Source: Pseudomonas sp. PA15(2017) (GTDB lineage Bacteria; Pseudomonadota; Gammaproteobacteria; Pseudomonadales; Pseudomonadaceae). Taken from it: a stretch of DNA of 64,000 nt. Both the position numbers and the translations under genes were made by a program. The stretch lies in assembly GCF_001945395.1 (NCBI RefSeq), contig NZ_MSXV01000058.1, positions 250,317 to 314,316 of the forward strand, given 5' to 3'. The notes beneath the pieces were generated by a model. That model was not told the origin of the DNA. It was given only the letters and a program-made list of their open reading frames with translations, and ran no database searches. Positions 9,304 to 17,151 of this stretch are shown here, one piece after another. Each line of letters starts with the position of its first letter. Position 1 is the stretch's first letter.

Positions 9304-9723
9304 TCAAGGCGATGCAGCGGGCTCTGGGGGCGGCGCCACGGTTATCAGCCGCAACGTGATCAGGTAATCCGACTCAGGCCTGGGCTCGACCTCTCGCACA
9401 AGTTGCTGCGCCTCCAGCGGGTCACCGTCCACGCGGTTAAAGATCACGTGAAAGGCTCGACCGTCAGCCAGCTCCAGCGGCATGACCAGGCCGAGCTGAT
9501 CGCGCAGCGCCTCGAGCTGCCGAACGACGGCGAGCGGCGTCCAGGCCGCATTGTTCGCCGCCAGGGTGATGGGCCTGCCGTACTTCTTGAGGCCTTCCTG
9601 CACGATCAGCGCGCCGCTGAGCGATCGCTCCTGTTCCTGCTCGATGGCGCTCCATTGAAACTCATCCGTCCACTCGTGGTGGTCGTCGAGTGCGATACCG
9701 GCCAGGGTGATCTGGTTGGGCAT
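9304..9723 (-). CDS. Small phage tail protein
   Basis: A 139-residue protein directly after the tape measure gene with no gap. It starts MPNQITLAGIALDDHHEWTDEFQWSAIEQEQERSLSGALIVQEGLKKYGRPITL. This pattern, a peptide describing a planar frame followed by a 'GRPITL' strand, is seen in small tail-tip or distal-tail proteins of siphophages. The C-terminus (RVDGDPLEAQQLVREVEPRPESDYLITLRLITV) ends in a beta strand. It could be the tail-tip adaptor joining tube to hub. This is inferred from position and size. Confidence 0.6.
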   Translation of the reverse strand: MPNQITLAGIALDDHHEWTDEFQWSAIEQEQERSLSGALIVQEGLKKYGRPITLAANNAAWTPLAVVRQLEALRDQLGLVMPLELADGRAFHVIFNRVDGDPLEAQQLVREVEPRPESDYLITLRLITVAPPPEPAASP

Positions 9724-12700
9724 TTACCGCGTCCTCAGCCCGGCATCCTCGAGGATGGCGAGCAGGTTGGTTTCATCGTTTGCACTGCCGACCGCGACGT
9801 CTACCGGCGCCCGGCCGGGCAGCTCCAGCCGCACGATGGTGGAAGGCTGCTGCGCAGCAGGCTGTGCCGCCGGGGCGGGGTTCGCCTTGGCCAGTTCCTC
9901 TTGCCGCTTCTTCTGCTCATCGGCCTGGCGCTGCTGCGCGGTTTCGGCCTCGATCTGCCGCAGCATGCCCAGGGCCCGGCTGGCATTCGCCACCGCTTGG
10001 CTGTTGCCGCCCGCGTTGGCTTCGGCCAGTTGGGCTTCCAGCTCGCGCCGGCGCGCGGCGAAACGCCGGCGCTCGATGTCCTCGGTGCGCCCCTGCAAGC
10101 CGTCCAGCTCATCCTGCAGGCTTTCCAACGTCGAGCGCGTCGAGTGCCCCATTTGCTCCATGCTGTCCTGGGCGGACTTGATCGCCCCGTCCAAGCTGCT
10201 GAGGTCTGCATCGTCCAGCAGGCTCAGCGCGTTGCGCAGGCCGCGTGCTCGGCTCTCGAATTGGCGGGTGGTAATACTGCCCCGGTCGTAGCTCTCCATC
10301 AGGCGCTGCAGCTGAGCCTGCTGCCCCAGATACGCCTGCTGCGTTTTGAGGCTGGCCTCCTGCATGTCCAACTGCCAGCGACCCAACGGGCCGGTGAACG
10401 GGCTGTTCATGTTGGCGCGCACATCACCCAGCGCCTTGCTAACACGCCGCAGGGAGTCGGTCGTAGCATCCAGGCTGCTGGTGTCGATGTTCATGTCAGC
10501 GGTTTTGAGACCGCGCAGCCGGTCGAAGGCTTCCAGCGCCGCGGCGCTCAGCGAGGCGAGCGGCCCGCGGGCGGCGTTCATCACGCCGTCGTAGAAGCCG
10601 GCCATGGCGCCCATGTCCTTCTTGGCGTCGCTGGACTCCTTGCGGCGCTGCTGCATGGCCTCGTCGCCGGCCTTGCGTTCGGCTTCCATGCGCTTGCCCG
10701 ACTCGCGGCGCAGTTGCTCGCTGGTGACGATGGCGTCCTTGTCGGACTGGTTTTTATCGTCCTGGGCTTTCTTGCCGCCCTCCACCGCTTTCTTCAGCTC
10801 GGCCTGCCGGGTCGCTGCCTTCTTGACCTCCTCGTTGTACTGCGAGGCGGTGATCACACCATCGCCGTAGAGCTTGTTCAGCGCAGTGTTGATATTGCGA
10901 ATGTCGACGGCGGTCTTGGCGCTGCTGATGGCCGCCTGCACATCGGCAAGCGTTTCCAGGCTGGCCGCAGCGCCTTTTACCTCAGACCCAGTTGCCTTGG
11001 CGGCCCCGCCCAGCTCTCGAATGGCTACAGCCGCAGCGTTGTGCCCGTCCTGCCACTCTTGCAGCGAGATGCGCCCCGCACGATACGACTCCTGCAGGCG
11101 ACCCTGCTCTGCTCGCAAATACTCTAGCTCGGTAGACGCGCGCTTTACATCAGCGCCAACAGTAGCGAACCCGCGCTTTTGCTCCAGGGCGGTCATAGCC
11201 GCGGCCATTTCATCTGTCGCTAGCTTGGACTTCTTCAGGCCCTCAGCGACTTCATCCAGATCAGCAGCGCTCTCGGAGAAATTGATAGCAGCGAGCGCCT
11301 GCTCCAGAGTGGTGATGTTCGAACGAAAGAATGACGCGATATCCTCGCCGTTTTTCCGCATCGCCTTGCTGGTTTCGGCTGCGGCTGATTTAGCGGCAGC
11401 TACCTGGCGCTCGGCACTTCGCTCAGCAGTGCTAGCGACGCCATTCCACGTATCGGCGATATCACGACCGTCCTGCGCGACCTGGCCTGCCAGCCCCTTC
11501 ATCAGGCTGAATACCTTATCGCGGGCAGACTCAATGCCTGCGACCAGCGCTTTACCGCCCAGCGCCTCAGGCACTGCCTTGGCAACAGTCGCCACGATTG
11601 AAAGCGACGTGCCAGCCAGCGCCGTGAAGGCTGTGCCAGCTGCTGATATGAAACCGGTCAGAACGTTAGCAGCGACGCGGATCGGGGCAGTGATCATCTG
11701 CAGCGCCGACACTGTCTTGTCGATGCTCTGCCCAAACTGATTGAGCCATTCCGAACTGTCGTCGGTTAGCTTCTTGAAGTCGACATTCAGAAGCTCTTTG
11801 GCAAAAGCTTCAACTTTCTCAGCGCCCTGAATGAACGCATTGCTGAGCGCCTCGGCCAGAGCATCTAACCGGCCGTCCTTATCCATTTGCTCAATGGCTT
11901 CGGCAACCTCGATCAGCTTGCGTTTAACAAAGTCGAACGCGCCGCTTTTACCGATGCGGCTCGCGAAGTCACCGAAGGTATCGGTTAAGCCTTTCCAAAG
12001 ACCTGTCGCAGTGTTGATGCGTGCTGCAGCTGCAGCCCCACCGTAAGCCTCGGTCATCATATCCATGATGACCGCCTGAGCCTCGGCAGTTTTGCCTGTC
12101 GCCACCAACTGCCTCAGCAGGCTCTTCTGACCGTCCTCCAGTTTGAAACCCTGCCGCCCCAAGGCTGACATGGCCTCGACTGGCGACTGCAATGCACGAC
12201 CAACAATTTCGGCGGACTGCTCCGCGCTAATACCGAGCCGTTGCTGCTGATCGATGAGGATCTGCATCGCCTTGGGGAACTGGTCGCCGACGATGTCAGT
12301 GTAAGAAAGCAGCCGAGTCTGAGCTGCCTGGACCTGCTCGGCAGTAAGCAAGGATGACTTTTCAAAGCCATCGGCCATCTCGAGCAACTGCGCGGCAGTG
12401 AAACCCGCTGCGTTGCCAGTGGACACCAAGGCGGCTTCGAGCTGGGCGAGCGCCTGTTCCTTGTCAGAACCATCGGTGACGACCGCACGAATGCCTGACG
12501 CGACAAGATTCAGGCCACGTTGCACCAACCCAAATACGGCGTTGAGCGATACATACGCTGCGACGTAGCCGAGGATCTGCCGGCCACCGCTGGCCATAGC
12601 CTCTCGCACTGCGCCAACTCGGCTGGCGTGCTCCGCTGCAGTCCGGCTGGCTCGCGCCTGCTCACGCTCCAGCTCCCGAAGTTCCTGGCCGTTGGCTTTC

Positions 12701-13158
12701 AGCGCCTTCTTGGCCTCATCAACTTCCCGGGCGAGGCGCTTTTCTTCTTCAGCGAGCTTGCTCGTATCCAACCCAGCGGCCTTTGCGGCCTTCTCATGCT
12801 CACCCAGGTCGCTGGAAAGGCCAGCAATAACACGGCGCAGCCGCGCGGCCTCCCTGTCTGCATCCTTCAAGGACTGCTTCAGGCCAGCCCCACCGGGGTT
12901 TTCGTCCAGCGCTGCGCGCAGTTCCTTGATGCTTTCGTCGGTTTGAGTCAGCACCCGTTGCGACTGCTCAAGCGCGCGCTGGGTAGCCAGCATATCCCGC
13001 ACCAGGCCGCGCTCGCCTTTTGCGCTGTCGAGCTGTTCATTCAGCGAGGCAGCTTCGTTGCGCAGGGCTTGAAGCGCGTCCGCCGACTTCTTGGCCTCAG
13101 GCGACAGCTCGTCCTTGCCGCGCAGGATGAACTGGATCAAGCGATCCTTGATTGCCAT
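9724..13158 (-). CDS. Tail tape measure protein
   Basis: A 1144-residue protein, by length and composition the tape measure that sets tail length and is ejected with the DNA. The first 200 residues are long charged coiled coils (EAKKSADALQALRNEAASLNEQLDSAKGE), followed by a Gly/Ala-rich stretch with hydrophobic segments (ASGGRQILGYVAAYVSLNAVFGLV; PIRVAANVLTGFISAAGTAFTALAG). The C-terminal 500 residues return to coiled coil (IERRRFAARRRELEAQLAEANAG). The start is ATG at 13158 behind CGGAGA. It stands between the major tail region and the tail-tip genes, as expected, but is separated from the major tail gene by an immunity gene. Confidence 0.9.
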   Translation of the reverse strand: MAIKDRLIQFILRGKDELSPEAKKSADALQALRNEAASLNEQLDSAKGERGLVRDMLATQRALEQSQRVLTQTDESIKELRAALDENPGGAGLKQSLKDADREAARLRRVIAGLSSDLGEHEKAAKAAGLDTSKLAEEEKRLAREVDEAKKALKANGQELRELEREQARASRTAAEHASRVGAVREAMASGGRQILGYVAAYVSLNAVFGLVQRGLNLVASGIRAVVTDGSDKEQALAQLEAALVSTGNAAGFTAAQLLEMADGFEKSSLLTAEQVQAAQTRLLSYTDIVGDQFPKAMQILIDQQQRLGISAEQSAEIVGRALQSPVEAMSALGRQGFKLEDGQKSLLRQLVATGKTAEAQAVIMDMMTEAYGGAAAAARINTATGLWKGLTDTFGDFASRIGKSGAFDFVKRKLIEVAEAIEQMDKDGRLDALAEALSNAFIQGAEKVEAFAKELLNVDFKKLTDDSSEWLNQFGQSIDKTVSALQMITAPIRVAANVLTGFISAAGTAFTALAGTSLSIVATVAKAVPEALGGKALVAGIESARDKVFSLMKGLAGQVAQDGRDIADTWNGVASTAERSAERQVAAAKSAAAETSKAMRKNGEDIASFFRSNITTLEQALAAINFSESAADLDEVAEGLKKSKLATDEMAAAMTALEQKRGFATVGADVKRASTELEYLRAEQGRLQESYRAGRISLQEWQDGHNAAAVAIRELGGAAKATGSEVKGAAASLETLADVQAAISSAKTAVDIRNINTALNKLYGDGVITASQYNEEVKKAATRQAELKKAVEGGKKAQDDKNQSDKDAIVTSEQLRRESGKRMEAERKAGDEAMQQRRKESSDAKKDMGAMAGFYDGVMNAARGPLASLSAAALEAFDRLRGLKTADMNIDTSSLDATTDSLRRVSKALGDVRANMNSPFTGPLGRWQLDMQEASLKTQQAYLGQQAQLQRLMESYDRGSITTRQFESRARGLRNALSLLDDADLSSLDGAIKSAQDSMEQMGHSTRSTLESLQDELDGLQGRTEDIERRRFAARRRELEAQLAEANAGGNSQAVANASRALGMLRQIEAETAQQRQADEQKKRQEELAKANPAPAAQPAAQQPSTIVRLELPGRAPVDVAVGSANDETNLLAILEDAGLRTR

Positions 13159-13175
13159 GCTTTTCTCCGAGGCAT

Positions 13176-13200
13176 AAAAAAACCCGCCGAAGCGGGTTTT
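13176..13200 (-). terminator. Rho-independent terminator after the immunity gene
   Basis: On the minus strand AACCCGC, a TTCG loop and GCGGGTT are followed by a run of seven T. It lies 24 bases after the stop of the immunity gene and overlaps the leader of the tape measure gene. Because A and T tracts flank both sides it may act in either direction. Confidence 0.75.
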
Positions 13201-13223
13201 CTGAATATGGTACCGAGCCTGTG

Positions 13224-13568
13224 TTAGCCAAGCAGGCTCCGCTTTTGGGTTTCGTACTCTTCATTGGTCAGCGCGCCTTCAGCTCTCAACCGGGCTAAAC
13301 GCTCAAGCTGGCCAATACGCAGTTCGACAGGATCGACAGCGGGAGAAAGTGTGACCGGGATGGGGGCAGCAGGGGTGACGACCTTGGGTGGGGATATAAA
13401 TGCCCAGACCAATGCAGCGATCCAGCAAATTACAGTCCATCCCCCGAAAATATTCAGGACGAAAATTGCCACCAGATTAGGGTGTGATCGGCCGGAGGCA
13501 ATTATTGTAGGGATGAAGTAGATCGCTAACGAAAAGCCGATTGCAAAAAGTATCGAGCCAGTTTCCAT
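13224..13568 (-). CDS. Superinfection immunity protein with SHOCT-like tail
   Basis: A 114-residue membrane protein. Two hydrophobic segments (ILFAIGFSLAIYFIPTIIA and LVAIFVLNIFGGWTVICWIAALVWAF) carry the 'YFIPTIIA...NIFGGWTVIGWI' pattern of the Imm_superinfect family (T4 Imm type), which blocks DNA entry of later phages. The C-terminus (IGQLERLARLRAEGALTNEEYETQKRSLL) is a SHOCT-type short helical domain. ATG at 13568 is preferred; a GTG 13 codons upstream is also open. The gene has its own terminator and stands alone between two tail genes, as a lysogenic-conversion cargo gene ('moron') would. Confidence 0.8.
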   Translation of the reverse strand: METGSILFAIGFSLAIYFIPTIIASGRSHPNLVAIFVLNIFGGWTVICWIAALVWAFISPPKVVTPAAPIPVTLSPAVDPVELRIGQLERLARLRAEGALTNEEYETQKRSLLG

Positions 13569-13654
13569 GCTGTATCCGTCCAGCTTTCCAAAAGCCGAAT
13601 TTACCACTCACAGGCATCACAGGGGAAACAGGGGGCCATCCTTGGCCAGGTCTA

Positions 13655-14407
13655 TCACGCGACTTTGTCGACGATCTGCATCTCGCAGAACTTGCTGATG
13701 TCGTTGCTCAGTACAAGCGGATCGGCCAGCAGCTCGGCCGGGGCTTCCAGCTTCAAGTACTCAGTGCCGAGAATCGGCAATTGAGCGATCGTGCCGAACT
13801 TGATGCGGCGGGGGCGCAGGCTGAACGGCTCACCGCTTTGGGCATCATTGAGGCCGGCGATGTACAGCTCGAACTCACCTTCGCTGCCGTTGAGCATCTG
13901 CACTGCAGCCTGCGCCAACGGCGTGTAAGACGCCTTGATGCCCGCGGCGGTGATCTTGCCGCTGCCGGTGACGATGATGCCGTGCGGCGTCAGCAGGTAG
14001 TCGGTACCGGGATCCAGAACACCGTCATCGGCCCCCTTCACCGCGACGGTCTTGCTCAGGTCAGGCAGGTACTTAAAGGGGATCAGCTCACCTTCCACGC
14101 CGCCACTGACCAGCGGCTGGTCGACGATTGCGGTGGTGAGCACCGCAGACAGCGTGGAGCGAGTGACGCGCGCCAGGTTCTCTGCAGTGATGTCGTACAT
14201 GCCGATGGTGGCCTGCACGTCGGTCACCGGACTTCGCCCGTTGCGGTTACCGCCGCCGCCGCGGTAGTTGGGGAGAGTCACACGGTTGACGGTGTAGGCC
14301 AGGGTGAAGGTGTCGCAGTTGCCGATATCGATCAGCGGATCCTGCGACTGGTATTTGCGGGCGTAGATGATGCCTTCGCCGACAAAAGAACGGTCGATCT
14401 GGGTCAT
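13655..14407 (-). CDS. Major tail (tube) protein
   Basis: A 250-residue protein beginning MTQIDRSFVGEGIIYARKY at ATG 14407, chosen because GAGGAG lies seven bases upstream; the longer open frame begins with an implausible basic, Pro-rich stretch. The order conserved in siphophages (tail completion protein, small protein, this gene, tape measure) and its beta-rich content (DTFTLAYTVNRVTLPNYRG; GEFELYIAGLND; RRIKFGTIAQLPIL) identify it as the probable tail-tube subunit. No extra Ig-like domain is visible. Confidence 0.75.
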   Translation of the reverse strand: MTQIDRSFVGEGIIYARKYQSQDPLIDIGNCDTFTLAYTVNRVTLPNYRGGGGNRNGRSPVTDVQATIGMYDITAENLARVTRSTLSAVLTTAIVDQPLVSGGVEGELIPFKYLPDLSKTVAVKGADDGVLDPGTDYLLTPHGIIVTGSGKITAAGIKASYTPLAQAAVQMLNGSEGEFELYIAGLNDAQSGEPFSLRPRRIKFGTIAQLPILGTEYLKLEAPAELLADPLVLSNDISKFCEMQIVDKVA

Positions 14408-14438
14408 ATGGGGCTCCTCGATTTTGAGGGGAAACGGT

Positions 14439-14624
14439 TCAGGCCTTGGTGGCCGGCGCCGCTGGGGTTTCGGTTTTCTTCTCACCCTTAGGTTTAGGCG
14501 AGAAGCCTTTGGCGATTGCGTGGTCTGCGACGGCTTGCGGCACGTCCTGTTCGCCCTTGGGGTAGTGCTTTGTGTCCGCGCCCGTCTGGTAGTTGAACGG
14601 GGTGGTGATGGTGATCTTGGGCAT
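14439..14624 (-). CDS. Small tail-region protein
   Basis: A 61-residue protein (MPKITITTPFNYQTGADTKHYPKGEQDVPQAVADHAIAKGF) with a Lys- and Ala-rich C-terminus. The first 45 residues form a strand-helix unit common in tiny proteins encoded next to tail-tube genes of Pseudomonas and Burkholderia prophages. It lies 10 bases after the tail-terminator gene and 31 bases before the tube gene. Function unknown; a connector or assembly role is a guess. Confidence 0.7.
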   Translation of the reverse strand: MPKITITTPFNYQTGADTKHYPKGEQDVPQAVADHAIAKGFSPKPKGEKKTETPAAPATKA

Positions 14625-14634
14625 TACGGGTTCC

Positions 14635-15075
14635 TCATTTGAGGGGCTGCACGTAGGTGACCTGGACGGGCATCACGTGGCATGCCCAGCGCCGGCCCTC
14701 GCCGGCCGGCATAGGGGTTTCAGGTAGGAAGGTGACTGTCTGCACGCCTTGGGTTGTCAGCCCAGCCTTCGGCCCGGGCAAAGCGCACTTGATACCGAGC
14801 CTCGCAGTACGAAGCAGAGAGCCAGACGGCCGCCGACGGGTGATGGCCGTGACATTCAACGTCACGGATTCACGGACGGTGCCGGGTACCTTTCGCTCGA
14901 CTTCCTCGGTCTGGCCGGGCTGGACGATGATGAAGTCATCACGCAGGCCCGCGGTGTCCTCGGCATCGATCACGCGCAGCACGTTGTCCTCAATGACTTC
15001 GGCGCCGAAGGAATCGACAACACCCAGCCGCTTGATCAGCTCGGCGATGATTTCGGATTGCATGTCGGTAGGCAT
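14635..15075 (-). CDS. Tail completion or tail terminator protein
   Basis: A 146-residue protein starting MPTDMQSEIIAELIKRLGVVDSF at ATG 15075; this start leaves one base to the previous stop, while the longer frame begins in unlikely sequence. The N-terminal helix followed by a predicted beta sheet (VLRVIDAEDTAGLRDDFIIVQPGQ; ESVTLNVTAITRRRP) matches the general build of gpU/Gp37-type tail terminators. Position between the head-tail joiner and the tube gene supports this. Confidence 0.65.
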   Translation of the reverse strand: MPTDMQSEIIAELIKRLGVVDSFGAEVIEDNVLRVIDAEDTAGLRDDFIIVQPGQTEEVERKVPGTVRESVTLNVTAITRRRPSGSLLRTARLGIKCALPGPKAGLTTQGVQTVTFLPETPMPAGEGRRWACHVMPVQVTYVQPLK

Positions 15076-15076
15076 G

Positions 15077-15412
15077 TCAGGGCACCACGTAGAAGGTGAT
15101 CCAGGCGCTGTCATCGCTCACGATGCCGTCGAGGTACCAGGTCTTGCCATCGGCACCCCACTGGCAGCGGTCTAGCTTGAAGGCGCCCTGGCGGTCGTAC
15201 TGCCCCAGGGCAGCACTGCGCACGCTGATGGTCACCGCACGGCTGACGCCGCCGCTCACCTGGTCGAACCGCTCGACCTCCTTGTCGAGCATGATGGCCA
15301 GGCCCTGCCGCTGCAGGGTGCCGTTGCTGGCAAGGAAGTCGGCGGTGCCGTCGGTCAGGCTGTCTTCGATGGCGGCATCGACTGCCGCCATCGACTCGCC
15401 GAAGCCGGCCAC
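15077..15412 (-). CDS. Head-tail joining protein, FII-like
   Basis: A 111-residue protein (MAGFGESMAAVDAAIEDSLTDGTADFLASNG...) that resembles the lambda FII head-tail attachment family: a short N-terminal helix, then a beta barrel with ISVRSAALG and TWYLDGIVSDDSAWITFYVV. It follows the capsid gene by one base and precedes the tail terminator gene, the position FII occupies in lambda. It would bind the gpW-sealed portal and form the tail docking site. Confidence 0.7.
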   Translation of the reverse strand: MAGFGESMAAVDAAIEDSLTDGTADFLASNGTLQRQGLAIMLDKEVERFDQVSGGVSRAVTISVRSAALGQYDRQGAFKLDRCQWGADGKTWYLDGIVSDDSAWITFYVVP

Positions 15413-15413
15413 G

Positions 15414-16412
15414 TCAGATGGTGACCGTGCGCACAGCCAGCGGCTTGGTGCACAGGTGCAGCGGGTTGGACTGCGCCTCTCCCGCGATGCCCTTGTCGTA
15501 CGGCATGCGCTCCAGCTTGGAGTAGAACGGCAGACCCAGAGTGTTCACCGTTTCCATGTAGTCCGCTGGGGCAAAGGCGGTGATGAACAGCCCTGGTACG
15601 CCTTCAGGCACGATGTGCGCCTCCTTGGGGTCGACGAAATGCTTCGAACCCAATTGGCCTTTGTAGCGCTCCCAGATCACCCCGCCAAACTCGAACGTGC
15701 CACGTCGATCACCGCGCAGCGCTGCTGCCTGCTGGGTGTTGAGGTAGGTTTCACGGACGTTCTTGTGAGCGATCAGCTTGGCCCAGAACTCTTTGCCCGC
15801 GTAGCCACGAGAGGTACTGGATGGGGTAGTGCCTAGCGCAGTTTCCTGCTTATCCAGCACCTCAGTCAGCACAACGCTCACATCGGTGTCGGGCTTATCT
15901 AGGCCCAATGAGAAAGCACCCGGGCGCTTGATACCGAAAGCGTGATAGATATCCAGCAATTCGGTCGTACCATCCGCGTCGAGGATGAGGCCCTTGATCG
16001 CGCCGATCCGCTGGTACTCGTGAGTCAGTTCCATCTGCAGGCGGCACTTGCGGATGCGAGCCGCCACCACCGCTTCAGCCGATTGCAGTTCAGTGCGCGA
16101 GCCAAAAGCACGGATGCCCTGGATCTCGTCCGCGTAGATGCTGAAGGTTTCTGGCAGGTGCACGGTGTTGAAAGGAATCATCTTGCGCTTGTCGCCGGTG
16201 ACGACCTGGGGAATGCCACCGCGAGGCTTGGCCTCAACCAGCTTGAGGGTCAAGCCGTCCTTCTCGATCTGCAGAGTTACCGTGGTGCTGCCTTGCTCCT
16301 CGAACAGGCCAGCGGCCGCGATCTGGCCAGGCACCACGTGCTCTTCATTGATCACAGTCAGCAGGTTGGTGACGCTGAAGGCGTCATCTTCGAAAATCGT
16401 AATCTCAGCCAT
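15414..16412 (-). CDS. Major capsid protein, lambda gpE family
   Basis: A 332-residue protein typical in length and pattern of the phage capsid E family (HK97 fold). Recognisable segments are the N-terminal FEDDAFSVTNLLTVINE, the DKRKMIPFNTVHLPETFSIYADEIQGIRAFG strand and P-domain region, and the C-terminal EGVPGLFITAFAPADYMETVNTLGLPFYSKLE, which is highly conserved in this family. It follows the decoration gene, as in lambda (D then E). A stem-loop lies in the 64-base gap between the two. Confidence 0.93.
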   Translation of the reverse strand: MAEITIFEDDAFSVTNLLTVINEEHVVPGQIAAAGLFEEQGSTTVTLQIEKDGLTLKLVEAKPRGGIPQVVTGDKRKMIPFNTVHLPETFSIYADEIQGIRAFGSRTELQSAEAVVAARIRKCRLQMELTHEYQRIGAIKGLILDADGTTELLDIYHAFGIKRPGAFSLGLDKPDTDVSVVLTEVLDKQETALGTTPSSTSRGYAGKEFWAKLIAHKNVRETYLNTQQAAALRGDRRGTFEFGGVIWERYKGQLGSKHFVDPKEAHIVPEGVPGLFITAFAPADYMETVNTLGLPFYSKLERMPYDKGIAGEAQSNPLHLCTKPLAVRTVTI

Positions 16413-16431
16413 GTCAGGCTCCTAAAATGAC

Positions 16432-16453
16432 GAGCCCCGCATTTGCGGGGCTC
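16432..16453 (-). terminator. Stem-loop between decoration and capsid genes
   Basis: GAGCCCCGC and GCGGGGCTC form a perfect 9-bp stem with a 4-base loop. On the minus strand it is followed by a weak T-rich tract (TCATTTT) and then the capsid gene's AGGAG ribosome-binding site. It may be a partial terminator or an RNA-stabilising hairpin tuning the D to E ratio. Confidence 0.5.
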
Positions 16454-16476
16454 AGGGTGTCAGGTGGGGCGGAGGG

Positions 16477-17142
16477 TTACTCGCCGAGTGTGGGATAGTC
16501 TGGGTTAGAGGTGCGGACGATTACACCGGCGGCCAGAAGGTCGGCTTGTCCCGGGGCGTCGAGCCCAATGACCAGGCTGTCGATCACCTCGGCGTCGCGA
16601 ACGATTGCAACGGCCTGCACATCGTTTTCAGTAGCGTCCACGCCGGCCCAGAGAACACCAGAGGCTGCACGGCGGCCATCATTGTCACCACCGTCGTCGT
16701 AGGGCACCCACTCGCCGAGACCTGCCTTAACGGCGATGGTGAATGCGTCACCCTTGACGAACTTGGTAGCGCCCTCGGCCAAGTCGAACGTCAAGCCCGG
16801 ACTGACGAATTGAGTACCGACCACGCCTTTTCCCACTTCCTTCCCAGTGGGGTCGCTGACGGTAAACTTGGCGCCATCCGCAGGCGCCGAGGTTACTTCC
16901 ACCCGGTAGGCCCCAGAGACGGCCGCGCTAGTAACAGAGATGCCATTAAGAACACCATTGCCGGTGTTGCCAGCAGCTGCCGTGGCCTGGCCGGCATTCG
17001 CCGAGGTAAGAATGGCGATCAGTGTCCCGGCCAAGAGCTTTCCAGCTCCGGCACTGATGACGATGTTTTCGCGGCTGCGATAGCCGCGCGCCTCCGACAG
17101 GAGGAATTCCCCGGCGTGAGCGCCTTCGGTTTGGATAGTCAT
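16477..17142 (-). CDS. Head decoration protein, lambda gpD family
   Basis: A 221-residue protein. The start (EGAHAGEFLLSEARGYRSRENIVISAG) and the end (GVLWAGVDATENDVQAVAIVRDAEVIDSLVIGLD) carry the features of the bacteriophage lambda head decoration protein D family, trimers that cap the expanded capsid. It is about twice the length of lambda gpD because of an internal beta-rich insertion (about residues 40-135) that contains a SAPADGAKFTVSDPTGKEVG repeat-like segment. Longer forms of this kind are known in other phages. Placed between protease/scaffold and capsid genes. Confidence 0.88.
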   Translation of the reverse strand: MTIQTEGAHAGEFLLSEARGYRSRENIVISAGAGKLLAGTLIAILTSANAGQATAAAGNTGNGVLNGISVTSAAVSGAYRVEVTSAPADGAKFTVSDPTGKEVGKGVVGTQFVSPGLTFDLAEGATKFVKGDAFTIAVKAGLGEWVPYDDGGDNDGRRAASGVLWAGVDATENDVQAVAIVRDAEVIDSLVIGLDAPGQADLLAAGVIVRTSNPDYPTLGE

Positions 17143-17151
17143 GTTTCCTCC

